Counted from the stretch's first letter, positions 24,984 to 35,533 are shown. The stretch is 64,000 bases of DNA from Bacteroidota bacterium (GCA_963169645.1 CAUJCO010000010.1:1-64000), one strand, 5' to 3'. Made by a program: numbers and translations. The notes: generated by a model from the letters alone, not told the origin.

Positions 24984-27900
24984 TTATTTATCGCCATCAA
25001 ACTGCATAATAGTAGAATTATCTTGCAACTTTAATTTAGAATTACTTAATTCGGATGCTACAATGGCATCTAATTTTTGTTGCGCTTCAGCACGTACTTC
25101 ATCTTCTTGTGAATAGTTATCCAACAAACCTTGTAACGTAGCTTTTGCTTGTAGCATTTTGTTATCATCTTTATAAATATCACTCAACAAAATGTACGTT
25201 TTTGCCATATAATATTCATACGACGGAAATTTATCTAAATAATCATTGCATTCTTTTTCTGCTTGTTTTTTATTGCCTTTCAAATAATACATTTTTGCCA
25301 AAGTATATTTTGATTCAGCAGCTTGTTCGTTGTTGGCATTTTTGATTACGTAATCCAATTCTTTAATCGCCTTATCCAAATTATTTAATTTAAATTGACT
25401 CATACCTTTGTAATACGAAACTTCATTTTTATAAAAATCTGCCAACGATGGTAAGGCGGCAACTTTAACGGCATTATCGTATGATTCTTGATATTTATTC
25501 ATAAAATAAGAAGTACGCATCAAACCAATTAAATACTCTCGTTTATTTTCATCTAAGGTTGCAATACTTTGTAATTTCGTATAGAGTTCATACGAGCGAA
25601 CATAATTTTTTAAATCGTAATAATTAATATTCGCAGCACGTGCTACAGCTCTTTCGGTAAAGCGGTTTTGAGATTGGTTGATGATATAATTATATCCGGT
25701 TAAAGCAGCATTAAAGTCTTGTTTGGTAAATAAGCATTCTGCATAATAGAAGTTGGCTTGCAAAGCAAAATATCCATTTGGAAATTGTGATAAATAATTT
25801 TTAAAACCTTGTAATGCTTTATCTACGTTTCCGGCAAAAAATTGTTTTTCGGCTGCCAAATAAGTAATTGAATCTTGCTCGGAGAAAGAAACATTTTGTC
25901 CGGGATATTTATTGGCAAATGCAATATAACTATTCGGTTCACCTTTTGCAATATAGATTTCTTTTATAGCCAACATTGCTTCATTGGATTCCGGTGTAGA
26001 TGGATAATTTTGAACTACTTTTTGATACCATTTTAAAGACTCATCAAAATTATCTTGATTGAAATAAATCAATCCTAATTTTAAATACGATTCCGGTACT
26101 AAATCCGAATTAGCATATTTAGATAAGATAGATTTATATGCATCAATAGCATTCACATCTTTTTCCAATGCCATATAAGTATTTCCCACTTGCATTAATG
26201 CATCATCCGCAAATGCTGAATTAGGGAAACGAGCTACTAAGGCATTCATACCAGAAATTTTCTCATTGTATTTTCCACCGATACCTTCAATTAAAGATTT
26301 CTGATATAAAGCGTAATCGGCACCTTGTGCATTTGATTTTATAACAATATCATACGATACCGCAGCTGATGGATATTGTTTTTGCATAAAATTACAATCT
26401 GCCAAACGCAATAAGGCATCCGGATAAATTTGTTGCTGATTGGAAGCATTTGCATCGGTTTTTAATGCGCTGACAGCTTTAGAAAAATAGTTAGAAGCAC
26501 TATTATAATCTTTCTTTTTAAAATAATTGTAGCCCATTAAATAATTGGCTGTTCCAGCATTTACTTTATCAGAGTGTTCTGTACTTACAGCACTCGCAAT
26601 GGGCAAAAATTTATTTAATAAGGCAATAGAATTCGTGAAATCCGATTTTTGATAAGCCATATCCGCTTTCCAATAATAGCACAACGCTTCAATACTTTTA
26701 GATTTTGGATAAGCCAATGATTTATTGAAGAATTGTTCTGCTGCATCAAACTTGTAATCGTTATAATTTTCTACCGCTCGATAGTATGCCATTTTTTGAT
26801 ATGCTTCTTTTAATTTTTCTGATTTTGTTGGCAATTTATCTATGATAGACATGGCTTCTTCGTAATTGCGTGTCATCAAAAATAAATCGGCTAAAAGTTC
26901 GTTGGCTTCTAAATTATATTTAGAATTTGGAAAAGTTTGTACAAAGTTTTTCAAGGCTACCAACGCATCATTTGTATAGGATAATTCGTACGATAATTTG
27001 GCATAACTAAACCACGCATCTTCTTGAATATTTTTGTCAAAATTCATTCGGGCGGCTTGCAAAAATGCGGTACGAGCATCGTTTTTTTTGCCGTTTTTTT
27101 CATAGCACTGTCCTAATAAATACATAGCATTTTGTCCTAATGCCGTTTCTAATGGTGATAAGTGTTCTAAGTTAGATATGGCTTTTTCACACTGGTTGTT
27201 TTGCACTTGTACATAACCTAAAATATAGTAATCTTCCGGTGTTACTTTTGCCGAATTTTGAGTGTATTGCTCTAAATAAAATAAGGCTTTCTCGTAGTTT
27301 TTTAATTCATAAAACGATGTTCCTAATAAATGTTTTATTTCATTTTGATAGCTTACATTTTCTTTCAATTTAGGTTCGGCATATTTTGTTACACCTTCAT
27401 AATCTTTATTAATAAATTTAATAGAGGTTAGGTAATACGGTACAATTTTCCCATATTTTTTGGATGTTTCCAACGCTTGAAAACTCTTATATGCATTGTT
27501 GTAGTTTTTTAAATAATAACTACTCAAACCGGAATAATAAAAACCTTCTTCTTGATACGGATGTTTTTTATTGTTAGAAATTTCATTGAAATAAGTTCGT
27601 GCTTGTGCAAATTGTTTCAATGCGAAATAGGAAAATGCGCGTTTATATTGAAATTCATACAAATCTTTTCCGGTTAGTGTTTTTTCATCTACTTTATCAA
27701 AAAAAGCTAAAGCATCGTTGTAGTTCGCTTTTCCGAATGCAATATCACCTAAATGAAAATAGGCATTGTTGGTTTTGGGATGTCCTTTAAAATTATCCGC
27801 AAAATATTGTAAATCTTTTTCAGCCTCCGGTGATGCGGTTTCTTTTTTACACAAGGCATTCATATACAAGGCATCCGCATAGATATAATTAGATTTATCG

Positions 27901-28091
27901 AGCGTTTTGTTTTCGTAATTTTGAATAAAAGTTGTTAAGAAAGGCTGTGCAACGGCATACTTTCCAATATTTACTAACTCTTCTGCTTCTTTGTATGATT
28001 TTAAGATGTCTTTCTGTTTATACGTAGCTTGTGCTATGGAAATAAAAGAAGAAAGTAAAAACACGTAAAACAGTGTCACATTTTTCTGCAT
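24984..28091 (-). CDS. Large exported tetratricopeptide-repeat protein
   Basis: A 1035-residue protein with a signal peptide (residues 1-20, cleaved near AQA). Nearly the whole mature chain is TPR and TPR-like repeats, for example NNAYFHLGDIAFGKANYNDA, SYYLKNYNNAYKSF and DALMQVGNTYMALEKDVNAI, which fits a periplasmic or surface scaffold. The last residues (SNSKLKLQDNSTIMQFDGDK) are non-repetitive. Pairing of a ~1000-residue TPR protein with a beta-barrel gene is a recurring arrangement in Bacteroidota. The function is not established; assembly or import at the outer membrane is a reasonable guess. Transcription runs through to the barrel gene, and the gene is divergent from the thioredoxin-like gene. 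Confidence 0.88.
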   Translation of the reverse strand: MQKNVTLFYVFLLSSFISIAQATYKQKDILKSYKEAEELVNIGKYAVAQPFLTTFIQNYENKTLDKSNYIYADALYMNALCKKETASPEAEKDLQYFADNFKGHPKTNNAYFHLGDIAFGKANYNDALAFFDKVDEKTLTGKDLYEFQYKRAFSYFALKQFAQARTYFNEISNNKKHPYQEEGFYYSGLSSYYLKNYNNAYKSFQALETSKKYGKIVPYYLTSIKFINKDYEGVTKYAEPKLKENVSYQNEIKHLLGTSFYELKNYEKALFYLEQYTQNSAKVTPEDYYILGYVQVQNNQCEKAISNLEHLSPLETALGQNAMYLLGQCYEKNGKKNDARTAFLQAARMNFDKNIQEDAWFSYAKLSYELSYTNDALVALKNFVQTFPNSKYNLEANELLADLFLMTRNYEEAMSIIDKLPTKSEKLKEAYQKMAYYRAVENYNDYKFDAAEQFFNKSLAYPKSKSIEALCYYWKADMAYQKSDFTNSIALLNKFLPIASAVSTEHSDKVNAGTANYLMGYNYFKKKDYNSASNYFSKAVSALKTDANASNQQQIYPDALLRLADCNFMQKQYPSAAVSYDIVIKSNAQGADYALYQKSLIEGIGGKYNEKISGMNALVARFPNSAFADDALMQVGNTYMALEKDVNAIDAYKSILSKYANSDLVPESYLKLGLIYFNQDNFDESLKWYQKVVQNYPSTPESNEAMLAIKEIYIAKGEPNSYIAFANKYPGQNVSFSEQDSITYLAAEKQFFAGNVDKALQGFKNYLSQFPNGYFALQANFYYAECLFTKQDFNAALTGYNYIINQSQNRFTERAVARAANINYYDLKNYVRSYELYTKLQSIATLDENKREYLIGLMRTSYFMNKYQESYDNAVKVAALPSLADFYKNEVSYYKGMSQFKLNNLDKAIKELDYVIKNANNEQAAESKYTLAKMYYLKGNKKQAEKECNDYLDKFPSYEYYMAKTYILLSDIYKDDNKMLQAKATLQGLLDNYSQEDEVRAEAQQKLDAIVASELSNSKLKLQDNSTIMQFDGDK

Positions 28092-28323
28092 AAAATAAAT
28101 TTTAGTTTTGAATAGTAACGTAAATAATCAAATATTATTCCAATGTAAAGTTGATTTATTTTTTTCGACCTCAAAAACAGACTTTATACACGTTTGTGAG
28201 GAAAAATCATACGCTTATCGTTAGATTTATCTTTTATAAACTTATTAACAAACATTTTCACCACATTTTATAGTTGAATCCTTAATTTCGGAACAAAATT
28301 TGCAACACCTCTATAAATTTTAT

Positions 28324-29754
28324 ATGAAATCATTTTTTACGGTATTCTTTCTATCCTTATTTTCCATTTCTGCATTTTCTTTAGAAAAAGATTATAACGT
28401 AACTATCAAAGTAAAAGGCATGGAAAACCAAATGGGAATTCTGGCTTATTATTATGGGGACAAACGATTTGTAAAAGATACCTTATATTTTAATGAAAAA
28501 GGAACCGCTTTAATTAAAGGCAAAAAAGATATTGCAAAAGGAGTTTATTTAATTGCATTTCCATCCATCGGATATAGAACTTTTGATTTGATAATAAATG
28601 AGACAAATTTTACTATTTCTACAGATACCATTGATTTTATTACAAACGGACTGGTAAAAAATTCCATTGAAAACGAACAGTTATTTAATGATATGAAATA
28701 TATGCAACCATTAGGTGTTGAAAATGACAGGTTGCAAAAATTATTAAGAACATTGAAACCATCAGATAGTTTGTATGCTATAACTGAAAAAGCATTGGAT
28801 AGTATCTCTAATAAAATAACGGTTCATCGCAAAGAAATGTTGAAAAAAAATCCGAATACATTTTATTCTAAATTAATTAAAATAATGATGGATACGGATA
28901 TTCCGGAAGGCGAACGCAAATCGGATGGTAGTTTAGTTGATTCTTTTTATGCATTTCATTATTTACAACAACATTATTTTGATGGCATTGACTTCAGCGA
29001 TTCCGGTTATATCCGAAGTCCGGTTTTTCAAGGCAAACTCTTGCGATATTTTGATGCGTATGTGCATCCGCAACCGGATTCTATCAATAAAGCAATAGAT
29101 GCATTAATGAATAAAGCAGCAGCAAATAATGAGATGTATCAATATTGTTTAAATGAGCTATTTACAAAATATGCTAAAAGTGAAATAATGGGTTATGATG
29201 CAATCTATGTTCACATAGCCGATAATTATTACTTAAATGGCAAAGTTTGGTGGTCGTCCGAAAAAGGAATTACGGAACTTAAAGACCGTGTTGATGCCTT
29301 GCGTCCAACCTTAATCGGAAAAATTGCACCTAATTTTGTAGTACAAGATTCTACCGGGAAAAACCAATTTATACACGATTATATACCCAAACACGACTTC
29401 ACCGTATTGGTATTTTGGAACTCCGATTGCAGCCATTGCCAACACGAAATTCCGGAACTAAAAAGAATTTACAACGATTCATTGAAGAATTTCAACGTGG
29501 GCGTAATGGCAGTTTCTACGGAGCAAACAGATAGTTCTTTCAGATCATTTGCCGCTAAAAACTGTGCAAATGATTGGTTGACTTGTGCCGATATGCGTGG
29601 CGTGAGTGCCTTTAGAAGAGGCTATGATGTAATAGCAACGCCCAAAGTGTTTTTAATTTCTAAAGATTATAAAATAGTGGCTAAAAATTTGCCGGTAAAT
29701 AAAATTGTAGATGTTGTTCAATTTGAACGAAACAAACGAAAAGAAGAACATTAA
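28324..29754 (+). CDS. Exported TlpA-like thioredoxin with DUF4369 and DUF5106-type regions
   Basis: A 476-residue protein with a signal peptide (MKSFFTVFFLSLFSISAFS). Residues ~20-110 resemble DUF4369 (VTIKVKGMENQMGILAYYYG), a beta domain often found in front of thioredoxins in this phylum. The middle is helical and matches the DUF5106 pattern (FDGIDFSDSGYIRSPVFQGKL). The C-terminal ~140 residues are a TlpA/AhpC-type thioredoxin with the redox motif C-S-H-C in FWNSDCSHCQHE and the cis-Pro in ATPKVFLI. It should act as a periplasmic disulphide reductase. The open frame starts with TTG at 28300; the ATG at 28324 gives the proper signal peptide. It converges with fbp across five bases. Confidence 0.87.
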   Translation: MKSFFTVFFLSLFSISAFSLEKDYNVTIKVKGMENQMGILAYYYGDKRFVKDTLYFNEKGTALIKGKKDIAKGVYLIAFPSIGYRTFDLIINETNFTISTDTIDFITNGLVKNSIENEQLFNDMKYMQPLGVENDRLQKLLRTLKPSDSLYAITEKALDSISNKITVHRKEMLKKNPNTFYSKLIKIMMDTDIPEGERKSDGSLVDSFYAFHYLQQHYFDGIDFSDSGYIRSPVFQGKLLRYFDAYVHPQPDSINKAIDALMNKAAANNEMYQYCLNELFTKYAKSEIMGYDAIYVHIADNYYLNGKVWWSSEKGITELKDRVDALRPTLIGKIAPNFVVQDSTGKNQFIHDYIPKHDFTVLVFWNSDCSHCQHEIPELKRIYNDSLKNFNVGVMAVSTEQTDSSFRSFAAKNCANDWLTCADMRGVSAFRRGYDVIATPKVFLISKDYKIVAKNLPVNKIVDVVQFERNKRKEEH

Positions 29755-29759
29755 AATCG

Positions 29760-30737
29760 TTATTCTTCTAACATATCTACTAATTTAGTAGAACCAATAT
29801 ACACCGTAGTTCGTTGATGTAATTCTGTTGGAATAATATCTAAAATACGCTCTTTACCATTCGTAGCTTTTCCGCCGGCTTGTTCTTGAATAAATGCCAT
29901 CGGATTACATTCATACATCAACCTTAATTTTCCTTTTGGAGCATCTTTAGTAGATGGATAAATATAAATTCCACCTTTTAATAAATCTCTATGAAAATCT
30001 GCTACCATAGAACCGATATAGCGTAGCGAAAATGCCTTTTTATCGGTATTATCTTGGCAATAATCCACAAAATTTTTCACCTTATCCGAAAATGAATTAT
30101 AATTTCCTTGATTCATGGAATAGGTTTTTGCCATTTCAGGTGTTTTAATAGCTGGATGAGACAAACAAAATTCTCCTATAGAAGGTTCTAACGTAAAACC
30201 GTTCACGCCGTCACCGGTGGTATATACTAACATTGTAGAGGAACCGTAAATAACATATCCGGCAGCCGCTTGCTTATAACCGGGTTGTAAGAAATCATCT
30301 ATTGTGCATAATTCACCAATGGGTGAAACGCGTTTAAATACGGAAAAAATAGTACCAACCGGTGCAATGACATCAATATTACTAGAACCATCTAACGGGT
30401 CGAATAAAACAACATATTTGGCATTTTTTCTATTCTCAAAAGCAACAAAATCCGGTTCTTCTTCACTGGCAATACCACAACATTCACCACTATTTTGTAA
30501 GCATTTTTTTAAGACATTATTGGCAATGATATCTAATTTTTTCACATCCTCACCTTGTACATTTATTTCATTTGCTTCACCTAAAATAGCATCTACCAAA
30601 CCGGCTTTACTTAAATCTCGATTTACAATTTTTGATGCCAAACCAATATCTCTCAACAAACCTGAAAGTTCGCCCGTAGCATCGGGTAAATCATGTTCAG
30701 TTCTAGCAATAAACTCGTCTAACGTAATCAGGTTCAT
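29760..30737 (-). CDS. fbp: Fructose-1,6-bisphosphatase, class I
   Basis: This enzyme removes the 1-phosphate of fructose-1,6-bisphosphate in gluconeogenesis, in the cytoplasm. The 325-residue length is normal. The metal site shows as ASEEEPDF near 90 and [10 protein letters not shown] near 113-122, the signature of class I enzymes. The substrate region [23 protein letters not shown] and the C-terminal [17 protein letters not shown] complete the family pattern. The gene is monocistronic and faces away from the aspartate kinase gene. Confidence 0.96.
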   Translation of the reverse strand: MNLITLDEFIARTEHDLPDATGELSGLLRDIGLASKIVNRDLSKAGLVDAILGEANEINVQGEDVKKLDIIANNVLKKCLQNSGECCGIASEEEPDFVAFENRKNAKYVVLFDPLDGSSNIDVIAPVGTIFSVFKRVSPIGELCTIDDFLQPGYKQAAAGYVIYGSSTMLVYTTGDGVNGFTLEPSIGEFCLSHPAIKTPEMAKTYSMNQGNYNSFSDKVKNFVDYCQDNTDKKAFSLRYIGSMVADFHRDLLKGGIYIYPSTKDAPKGKLRLMYECNPMAFIQEQAGGKATNGKERILDIIPTELHQRTTVYIGSTKLVDMLEE

Positions 30738-30917
30738 ATTTCAATATTTGAATGCAAAGATATAAATTGAAATGAGAAAAAATGGATTAAAATAGCTTAG
30801 AAATTTGGCGTATCATTAATCATTACTTAATAAATACAAACTATTGAATTAGCTATCTTAGCTGTTCGAAATTTAACAGTATTTACGCAATCAACTATTC
30901 AAAATTTAAATAAAAAC

Positions 30918-32171
30918 ATGCGAGTATTCAAATTTGGCGGTGCATCTGTAAAAGACGCTGCAGGAATAAAAAATGTTGCCTCAATCATTCAACAATACGG
31001 AGAAAAAAACTTAGTAGTAGTTGTATCTGCTACCGGAAAAACAACAAATGCATTAGAAGTAGTTATAAAGGATTATTTTGACAACAAAGATGCTAAAGCT
31101 GCTTTTGATGTAGTTAAACAAAATCACCATCAAATATGTGTCGATTTATTTGGAACAGACGCACATGCTGTTTTTGATAAATTGCAAAATATTTATGCTG
31201 AAGTAGATTGGCAATTGGAAGAAGATAGAAAAGAAAGTTACAATTATGTGTACGATCAAATCGTGTCTCAAGGCGAATTAATTTCATCTGTAATTTTAAG
31301 TGCATACTTGAACGAAGTTGGTGCAAGTAATTCATGGTTAGATGTTCGTGATGTAATGAAAACAGATGATACATATCGCGAAGCAGTGGTGGATTGGACC
31401 AAAACACAATCTTTGATGGATAGCATAGTGAAACCGATGGCTACCGACAGCATAGTAGTAACACAAGGATTTATTGGATGCACACCGGAAAACTGCACTA
31501 CTACTTTAGGTAGAGAAGGCTCTGACTATACGGCGGCAATTTTTGCAAACATGTTAGATGCCGAAAATCAAACTATTTGGAAAGATGTTCCGGGCGTAAT
31601 GAATGGCGATCCACGTGTATTTGAAGATGCTGTTTTTATTGATGAAATTTCATTTAACGAAGCGGTAGAAATGACATTTTATGGCGCAACGGTTATTCAT
31701 CCTAAAACCATTAAACCATTACAAAACAAAAATATTCCATTATTAGTAAAATCATTTATTAATCCGGAAGGAAAAGGCACTAAAGTGGGCGGAAATGACA
31801 ACAACTTGCCTCCTATCCGAATTGTAAAAAACAACCAAGCCCTGATTACTTTGCACACCAAAGATTTTTCATTTGTGGAAGATGAAGTAGTAGCAGAAAT
31901 TTTTACGGCGTTTTCAGCAGCCAATCTCAAATTGAATATGATGCAACAAGGTGCAATTTCATTCGAAGCTGTAGTAGATAACATTCCAGAAAAAATCACT
32001 AAAGTAAAAGCAGCTTTAGAAAACAAATTCAATTTTGTAATTGAAGAGCATCTTACTATTCTTACCATTCGTCATTACACCAACTTGGATTACATTGAGA
32101 AATTCAAAGCCGGTAAAAAAACAATATTGGAACAAAGAAGACCAAGTACCTACCAAGGTTTATTGCAATAA
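30918..32171 (+). CDS. Aspartate kinase
   Basis: Phosphorylates L-aspartate as the first step to lysine, threonine and methionine. The 417-residue protein starts with the kinase signature MRVFKFGGASVKDAAGI. It then shows VVVVSATGKTTNALE, TLGREGSDYTAAIFA near 195 and the DPRVF nucleotide-site motif. A pair of ACT regulatory regions begins near residue 300 (TLHTKDFSFVEDEVVAEIF), which implies feedback inhibition, probably by lysine or threonine. It is the monofunctional form, not fused to homoserine dehydrogenase. A strong terminator follows at 32191. No other genes of the pathway are near. Confidence 0.94.
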   Translation: MRVFKFGGASVKDAAGIKNVASIIQQYGEKNLVVVVSATGKTTNALEVVIKDYFDNKDAKAAFDVVKQNHHQICVDLFGTDAHAVFDKLQNIYAEVDWQLEEDRKESYNYVYDQIVSQGELISSVILSAYLNEVGASNSWLDVRDVMKTDDTYREAVVDWTKTQSLMDSIVKPMATDSIVVTQGFIGCTPENCTTTLGREGSDYTAAIFANMLDAENQTIWKDVPGVMNGDPRVFEDAVFIDEISFNEAVEMTFYGATVIHPKTIKPLQNKNIPLLVKSFINPEGKGTKVGGNDNNLPPIRIVKNNQALITLHTKDFSFVEDEVVAEIFTAFSAANLKLNMMQQGAISFEAVVDNIPEKITKVKAALENKFNFVIEEHLTILTIRHYTNLDYIEKFKAGKKTILEQRRPSTYQGLLQ

Positions 32172-32190
32172 TTTAGGTTGCTTAAAATAT

Positions 32191-32225
32191 AAAATGCAGG
32201 TTTTTACTAACCTGCATTTTTTGTT
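32191..32225 (+). terminator. Terminator after aspartate kinase
   Basis: A perfect 10-bp stem AAAATGCAGG/CCTGCATTTT (32191-32200 with 32211-32220), a ten-base loop and a T-rich tail. Confidence 0.88.
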
Positions 32226-32269
32226 TTAGATAGAAAATTCTGTTTTATATTCATTAATTTAGATGCAAT

Positions 32270-33232
32270 ATGTTTACCACATCTGATGCAATTATAGAAT
32301 GTGTTCCCAATTTTTCCGAAGGAAGAAATCAATCTATTATTGATGCTATTGCTAATGCTATTTCTTCTATTAAAGAAGTAAAATTATTACATATTGATAT
32401 AGGCAAAGATGCGAACAGAACCGTTTATACTTTTGCCGGAAAACCCGAAGCCGTGATAGAAGCTGCATATCAAGCCATTAAAATAGCACAAGAAAAGATA
32501 GATATGCGTATGCACCAAGGTGCTCATCCACGCATGGGTGCCTGCGATGTGTGTCCATTAATACCATTACAAAATATTTCTATGCATGAAGTAAAAATGT
32601 ATGCTACTAAATTAGGACAACGTTTGGGTGATTTAGGAATTCCTGTTTATTTATACGAACAATCTGCAACCATTCCATATAGAAAAAGATTAGAAAATAT
32701 TCGGAAAGGAGAATATGAAGCGATTCCTGAAAAATTAAAAAATATAAATTGGAAACCGGATTTTGGAACCACAAATTTTAATGAAGAATTTGGTATGATG
32801 GCATTAGGTGCACGAAATTTTCTTATCGCTTATAACATCAACCTTAAAACAGAAAATTTAGAAATAACGAAACAAATTGCACACAACATTCGAGCTATCC
32901 GTAAGCAAAACGATAGCAGTTATTTAAGCAATTTATTTCAACATGTAAAAGCCATTGGTTGGTATATGCCGCAATATCATTGCACCCAAATTTCTACTAA
33001 TATTGTTGATATAGATGCTAGTCCGATTATCGAAGTTTTTGATGCAATCAAACAAATTTCTGCTGATTTTGGAATTGAAACCAACGGCAGTGAGTTGATT
33101 GGATTAATTCCGGAACGTGCCTTTAAACATGCTTCTATGAATTTAGATGATGCGATAGAACATCTTGGATTAAACGTTGTAAAACCTTTTGATAAACATA
33201 AGAATATCATAGAGTATCGTTTATTTAGTTAA
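32270..33232 (+). CDS. ftcD: Glutamate formimidoyltransferase (FtcD N-terminal type)
   Basis: Transfers the formimino group from N-formimino-glutamate to tetrahydrofolate, the last step of one histidine-degradation route, in the cytoplasm. The 320 residues cover the transferase only, with no cyclodeaminase domain. Family marks are IIECVPNFSEGRN at the N-terminus, DANRTVYTFAGKP near 47, MHQGAHPRMGACDVCPL near 80-97, including the catalytic His, and FGMMALGARNFLIAYNINL near 170. The other hut genes are not in this window, so the gene is separated from the rest of its pathway here. The AEC transporter gene follows closely. Confidence 0.92.
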   Translation: MFTTSDAIIECVPNFSEGRNQSIIDAIANAISSIKEVKLLHIDIGKDANRTVYTFAGKPEAVIEAAYQAIKIAQEKIDMRMHQGAHPRMGACDVCPLIPLQNISMHEVKMYATKLGQRLGDLGIPVYLYEQSATIPYRKRLENIRKGEYEAIPEKLKNINWKPDFGTTNFNEEFGMMALGARNFLIAYNINLKTENLEITKQIAHNIRAIRKQNDSSYLSNLFQHVKAIGWYMPQYHCTQISTNIVDIDASPIIEVFDAIKQISADFGIETNGSELIGLIPERAFKHASMNLDDAIEHLGLNVVKPFDKHKNIIEYRLFS

Positions 33233-33270
33233 TTTTGTTGGCTATTTTTTTGCAGCTGCAATTGTATTTC

Positions 33271-34179
33271 ATGATGGAATTTATAAATCAACCTACTGTT
33301 TTGTTTATTTTATTTTTAGTAGGTATTATACTTAAATTTTTCCCGTTCACATCCAAAGATTTACACAGTAAAATCAATCATTTTATATTGTATGTTCCAT
33401 TACCGGCAATTGTATTGGTAAAAATTCCTCAATTAAAAATCACCTACGAGGTGCTATTTCCAATCGCATCTGCATGGATTATTTTTTTCTTGAGTGCTGT
33501 ATTCGCTTATTTATTTTGTAAGATATTTAAGTATGATAACCGTACAATGGCTTGTTTAATTTTGTGTTGCGGATTAGGCAATACCTCATTTGTTGGTTTT
33601 CCATTTATTAAACACTTTTATGGAGAACAAAATTTACAATTTGCTATTTTTGTCGATCAGCCCGGTAGTTTTCTTATATTATCAACGTTTGGAATTTTAA
33701 TTGCCACTTCATTTGGTCATGGTTCTTTTCAAATATCTTCCGTTATAATGCGGTTGGTGAAATTTCCGCCATTTTTAATATTTATAATTGCATTGTTTTT
33801 ACCGGAGAATTGGTTGCCTCAAAATGGGATTTCATTTTTAGATTTCTTGGGCAAATGGATGGTGCCATTAGCGATGCTATCCTTAGGTCTGCAATTTAAT
33901 TTTTCTCTAAAAAATATAGATTGGAAAACGTTGAGTGCCGGATTGGTATATAAACTCATACTTGCACCTTTTATTATCTACATTATATTCTTTTTTATTT
34001 TGAAAAAAGAAGGTGTATTATACGACATTTCCGTTTTGGAATGTGCCATGCCACCAATGATTACTTCATCTATCTTGGCGATGAAATATAAATTGGACGA
34101 AGAATTAGCTACCTATTTACCTACTATTGGAATTATTGTTTCCGGAGTAACATTAATGGTTTGGAAGTGGATTTTATAA
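33271..34179 (+). CDS. AEC-family (auxin efflux carrier type) transporter
   Basis: A 302-residue inner-membrane protein with about ten hydrophobic helices in the two-fold repeated pattern of the AEC/BASS-like fold. Conserved points are FVGFPFIKHFYG near 110, the Gln-Pro-Gly in FVDQPGSFLIL, and KWMVPLAMLSLGLQF near 200. Bacterial relatives export or import small carboxylates such as malate or malonate; the substrate here is not known. The open frame starts with TTG at 33235. The ATG at 33271 (or 33274) is more likely. It may be co-transcribed with ftcD 38 bases upstream, and its 3' end overlaps the convergent Nudix gene by six bases. Confidence 0.85.
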   Translation: MMEFINQPTVLFILFLVGIILKFFPFTSKDLHSKINHFILYVPLPAIVLVKIPQLKITYEVLFPIASAWIIFFLSAVFAYLFCKIFKYDNRTMACLILCCGLGNTSFVGFPFIKHFYGEQNLQFAIFVDQPGSFLILSTFGILIATSFGHGSFQISSVIMRLVKFPPFLIFIIALFLPENWLPQNGISFLDFLGKWMVPLAMLSLGLQFNFSLKNIDWKTLSAGLVYKLILAPFIIYIIFFFILKKEGVLYDISVLECAMPPMITSSILAMKYKLDEELATYLPTIGIIVSGVTLMVWKWIL

Positions 34180-34809
34180 TACCGCTTTCAGTACATCTAT
34201 AATATTGGAATACATCGTATCAAAATAAGATGGAATAGCTGATTTGGCTACCCAAATAGCTTGTTCAATATCTTCTTCAGTTTGTGGAATTAAGTTGGCA
34301 TTACTCTTTGTTTTCATCTCAAACCAGTATGAAATTTTTAAACATGGTTTCCCATTTATTTCATAAGAATGATAAGTGGCTTTATTGGAATAAGTAGAGA
34401 AAACTATTGGTTGCACTATTTCTACTTGTGACAAACCGGTCTCCTCTTCTACTTCTCGTATGGCTGCTTCTTCTATGCTTTCTTTTTTTTCAATTTTTCC
34501 TTTTGGTAAATCCCAAGAACCTCTTCTAAAAATTAATAATATTTCATTTTTATCATTTACAACAACGCCTCCTGCTGCTTCAATACATTTAAAAAAACTA
34601 CAAAAATCAGTAAAAAGAGCATCTACATCTTTATGAAATAAAATAAGATTATTGGAGTTGGAATTACCCAATAAAATCTGAATAGTTGTTTCTAAATTCG
34701 CTCTATTGGTATATGGTTCAATGATAAAATCTCCATACATTATATTTTGAACATGAGCCGGATTTTGACACAGAAAAACTATCTTATTATTGATAAAAAG
34801 TTTATACAT
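34174..34809 (-). CDS. Nudix hydrolase with N-terminal extension
   Basis: A 211-residue cytoplasmic pyrophosphohydrolase. The Nudix box GKIEKKESIEEAAIREVEEE-TGL is at residues 104-126 with all catalytic Glu residues, preceded by GGVVVNDKNEILLIFRRG. The N-terminal ~70 residues (MYKLFINNKIVFL...) are a separate small domain seen in Bacteroidota relatives. Such proteins clear nucleoside-diphosphate derivatives; the substrate is not known. It is divergent from pyrE across 85 bases, an arrangement that recurs in this phylum. Confidence 0.9.
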   Translation of the reverse strand: MYKLFINNKIVFLCQNPAHVQNIMYGDFIIEPYTNRANLETTIQILLGNSNSNNLILFHKDVDALFTDFCSFFKCIEAAGGVVVNDKNEILLIFRRGSWDLPKGKIEKKESIEEAAIREVEEETGLSQVEIVQPIVFSTYSNKATYHSYEINGKPCLKISYWFEMKTKSNANLIPQTEEDIEQAIWVAKSAIPSYFDTMYSNIIDVLKAVL

Positions 34810-34894
34810 TTACGATATTGAATATTTATTAAAAAAGGAAGCAAAACATTGGCTGAAATTAGATAAAATTCATCACACTTAATACAATTAAAAA

Positions 34895-35533
34895 ATGGAA
34901 AATAATACATACAAAGAAAAATTAGCCGAACAACTTTTACAAATTAAAGCTATTCAATTAAATACTACAGAGCCATTTACATGGGCAAGTGGCATCAAGT
35001 CGCCTGTATATTGCGATAACCGAAAATTATTATCCTATCCTGAAATACGAAATATGGTAAAAAATGGATTGGTGAGTTTATTGAATGAATATTTTCCTCA
35101 AACTGAATGTATTGCCGGTGTCGCAACTGCAGGCATTCCGCATGGTGCGCTAATTGCTGATGCACTCAACTTGCCGTTTGTTTATGTACGTTCAAAACCA
35201 AAAGAACACGGATTAACCAATATGATTGAAGGCGATTTAAAACATGGACAACGTGTATTAGTTGTAGAAGATACAATTTCTACCGGTGGAAGTTCCTTAA
35301 AAGCAGCCAACGATTTGCGTGCAGCCGGTGCTGAAGTAATCGGTATGATTGCCATTTATAAATATGGATTTGAAAGTGCAAAAAAACGTTTTGAAGATGA
35401 AGGCGTTATATTAAAAACATTGACAAATTACGATTTTCTTATTCGAGTGGCACAAGAAAAAAAATATATAAACGCAGAAGAAATCGCTACACTACAACAA
35501 TGGCGACAAAATCCGACAACATGGAAACCATAA
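34895..35533 (+). CDS. pyrE: Orotate phosphoribosyltransferase
   Basis: Joins orotate with PRPP to form orotidine monophosphate in pyrimidine synthesis. The 212-residue protein has FTWASGIKSPVYCDNR near 30-44, the loop containing FVYVRSKPKEHG, and the PRPP-binding motif VLVVEDTISTGGSS near 122-135. All are characteristic of PyrE. It converges with the giant secreted-protein gene. Confidence 0.96.
   Translation: MENNTYKEKLAEQLLQIKAIQLNTTEPFTWASGIKSPVYCDNRKLLSYPEIRNMVKNGLVSLLNEYFPQTECIAGVATAGIPHGALIADALNLPFVYVRSKPKEHGLTNMIEGDLKHGQRVLVVEDTISTGGSSLKAANDLRAAGAEVIGMIAIYKYGFESAKKRFEDEGVILKTLTNYDFLIRVAQEKKYINAEEIATLQQWRQNPTTWKP

Noticed and set aside
30304-30765. 153-residue plus-strand frame opposite fbp
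   Set aside because: It is antisense to a full-length, well-conserved fructose-bisphosphatase; its composition (Ser, Lys, Pro rich) is typical of a shadow frame.
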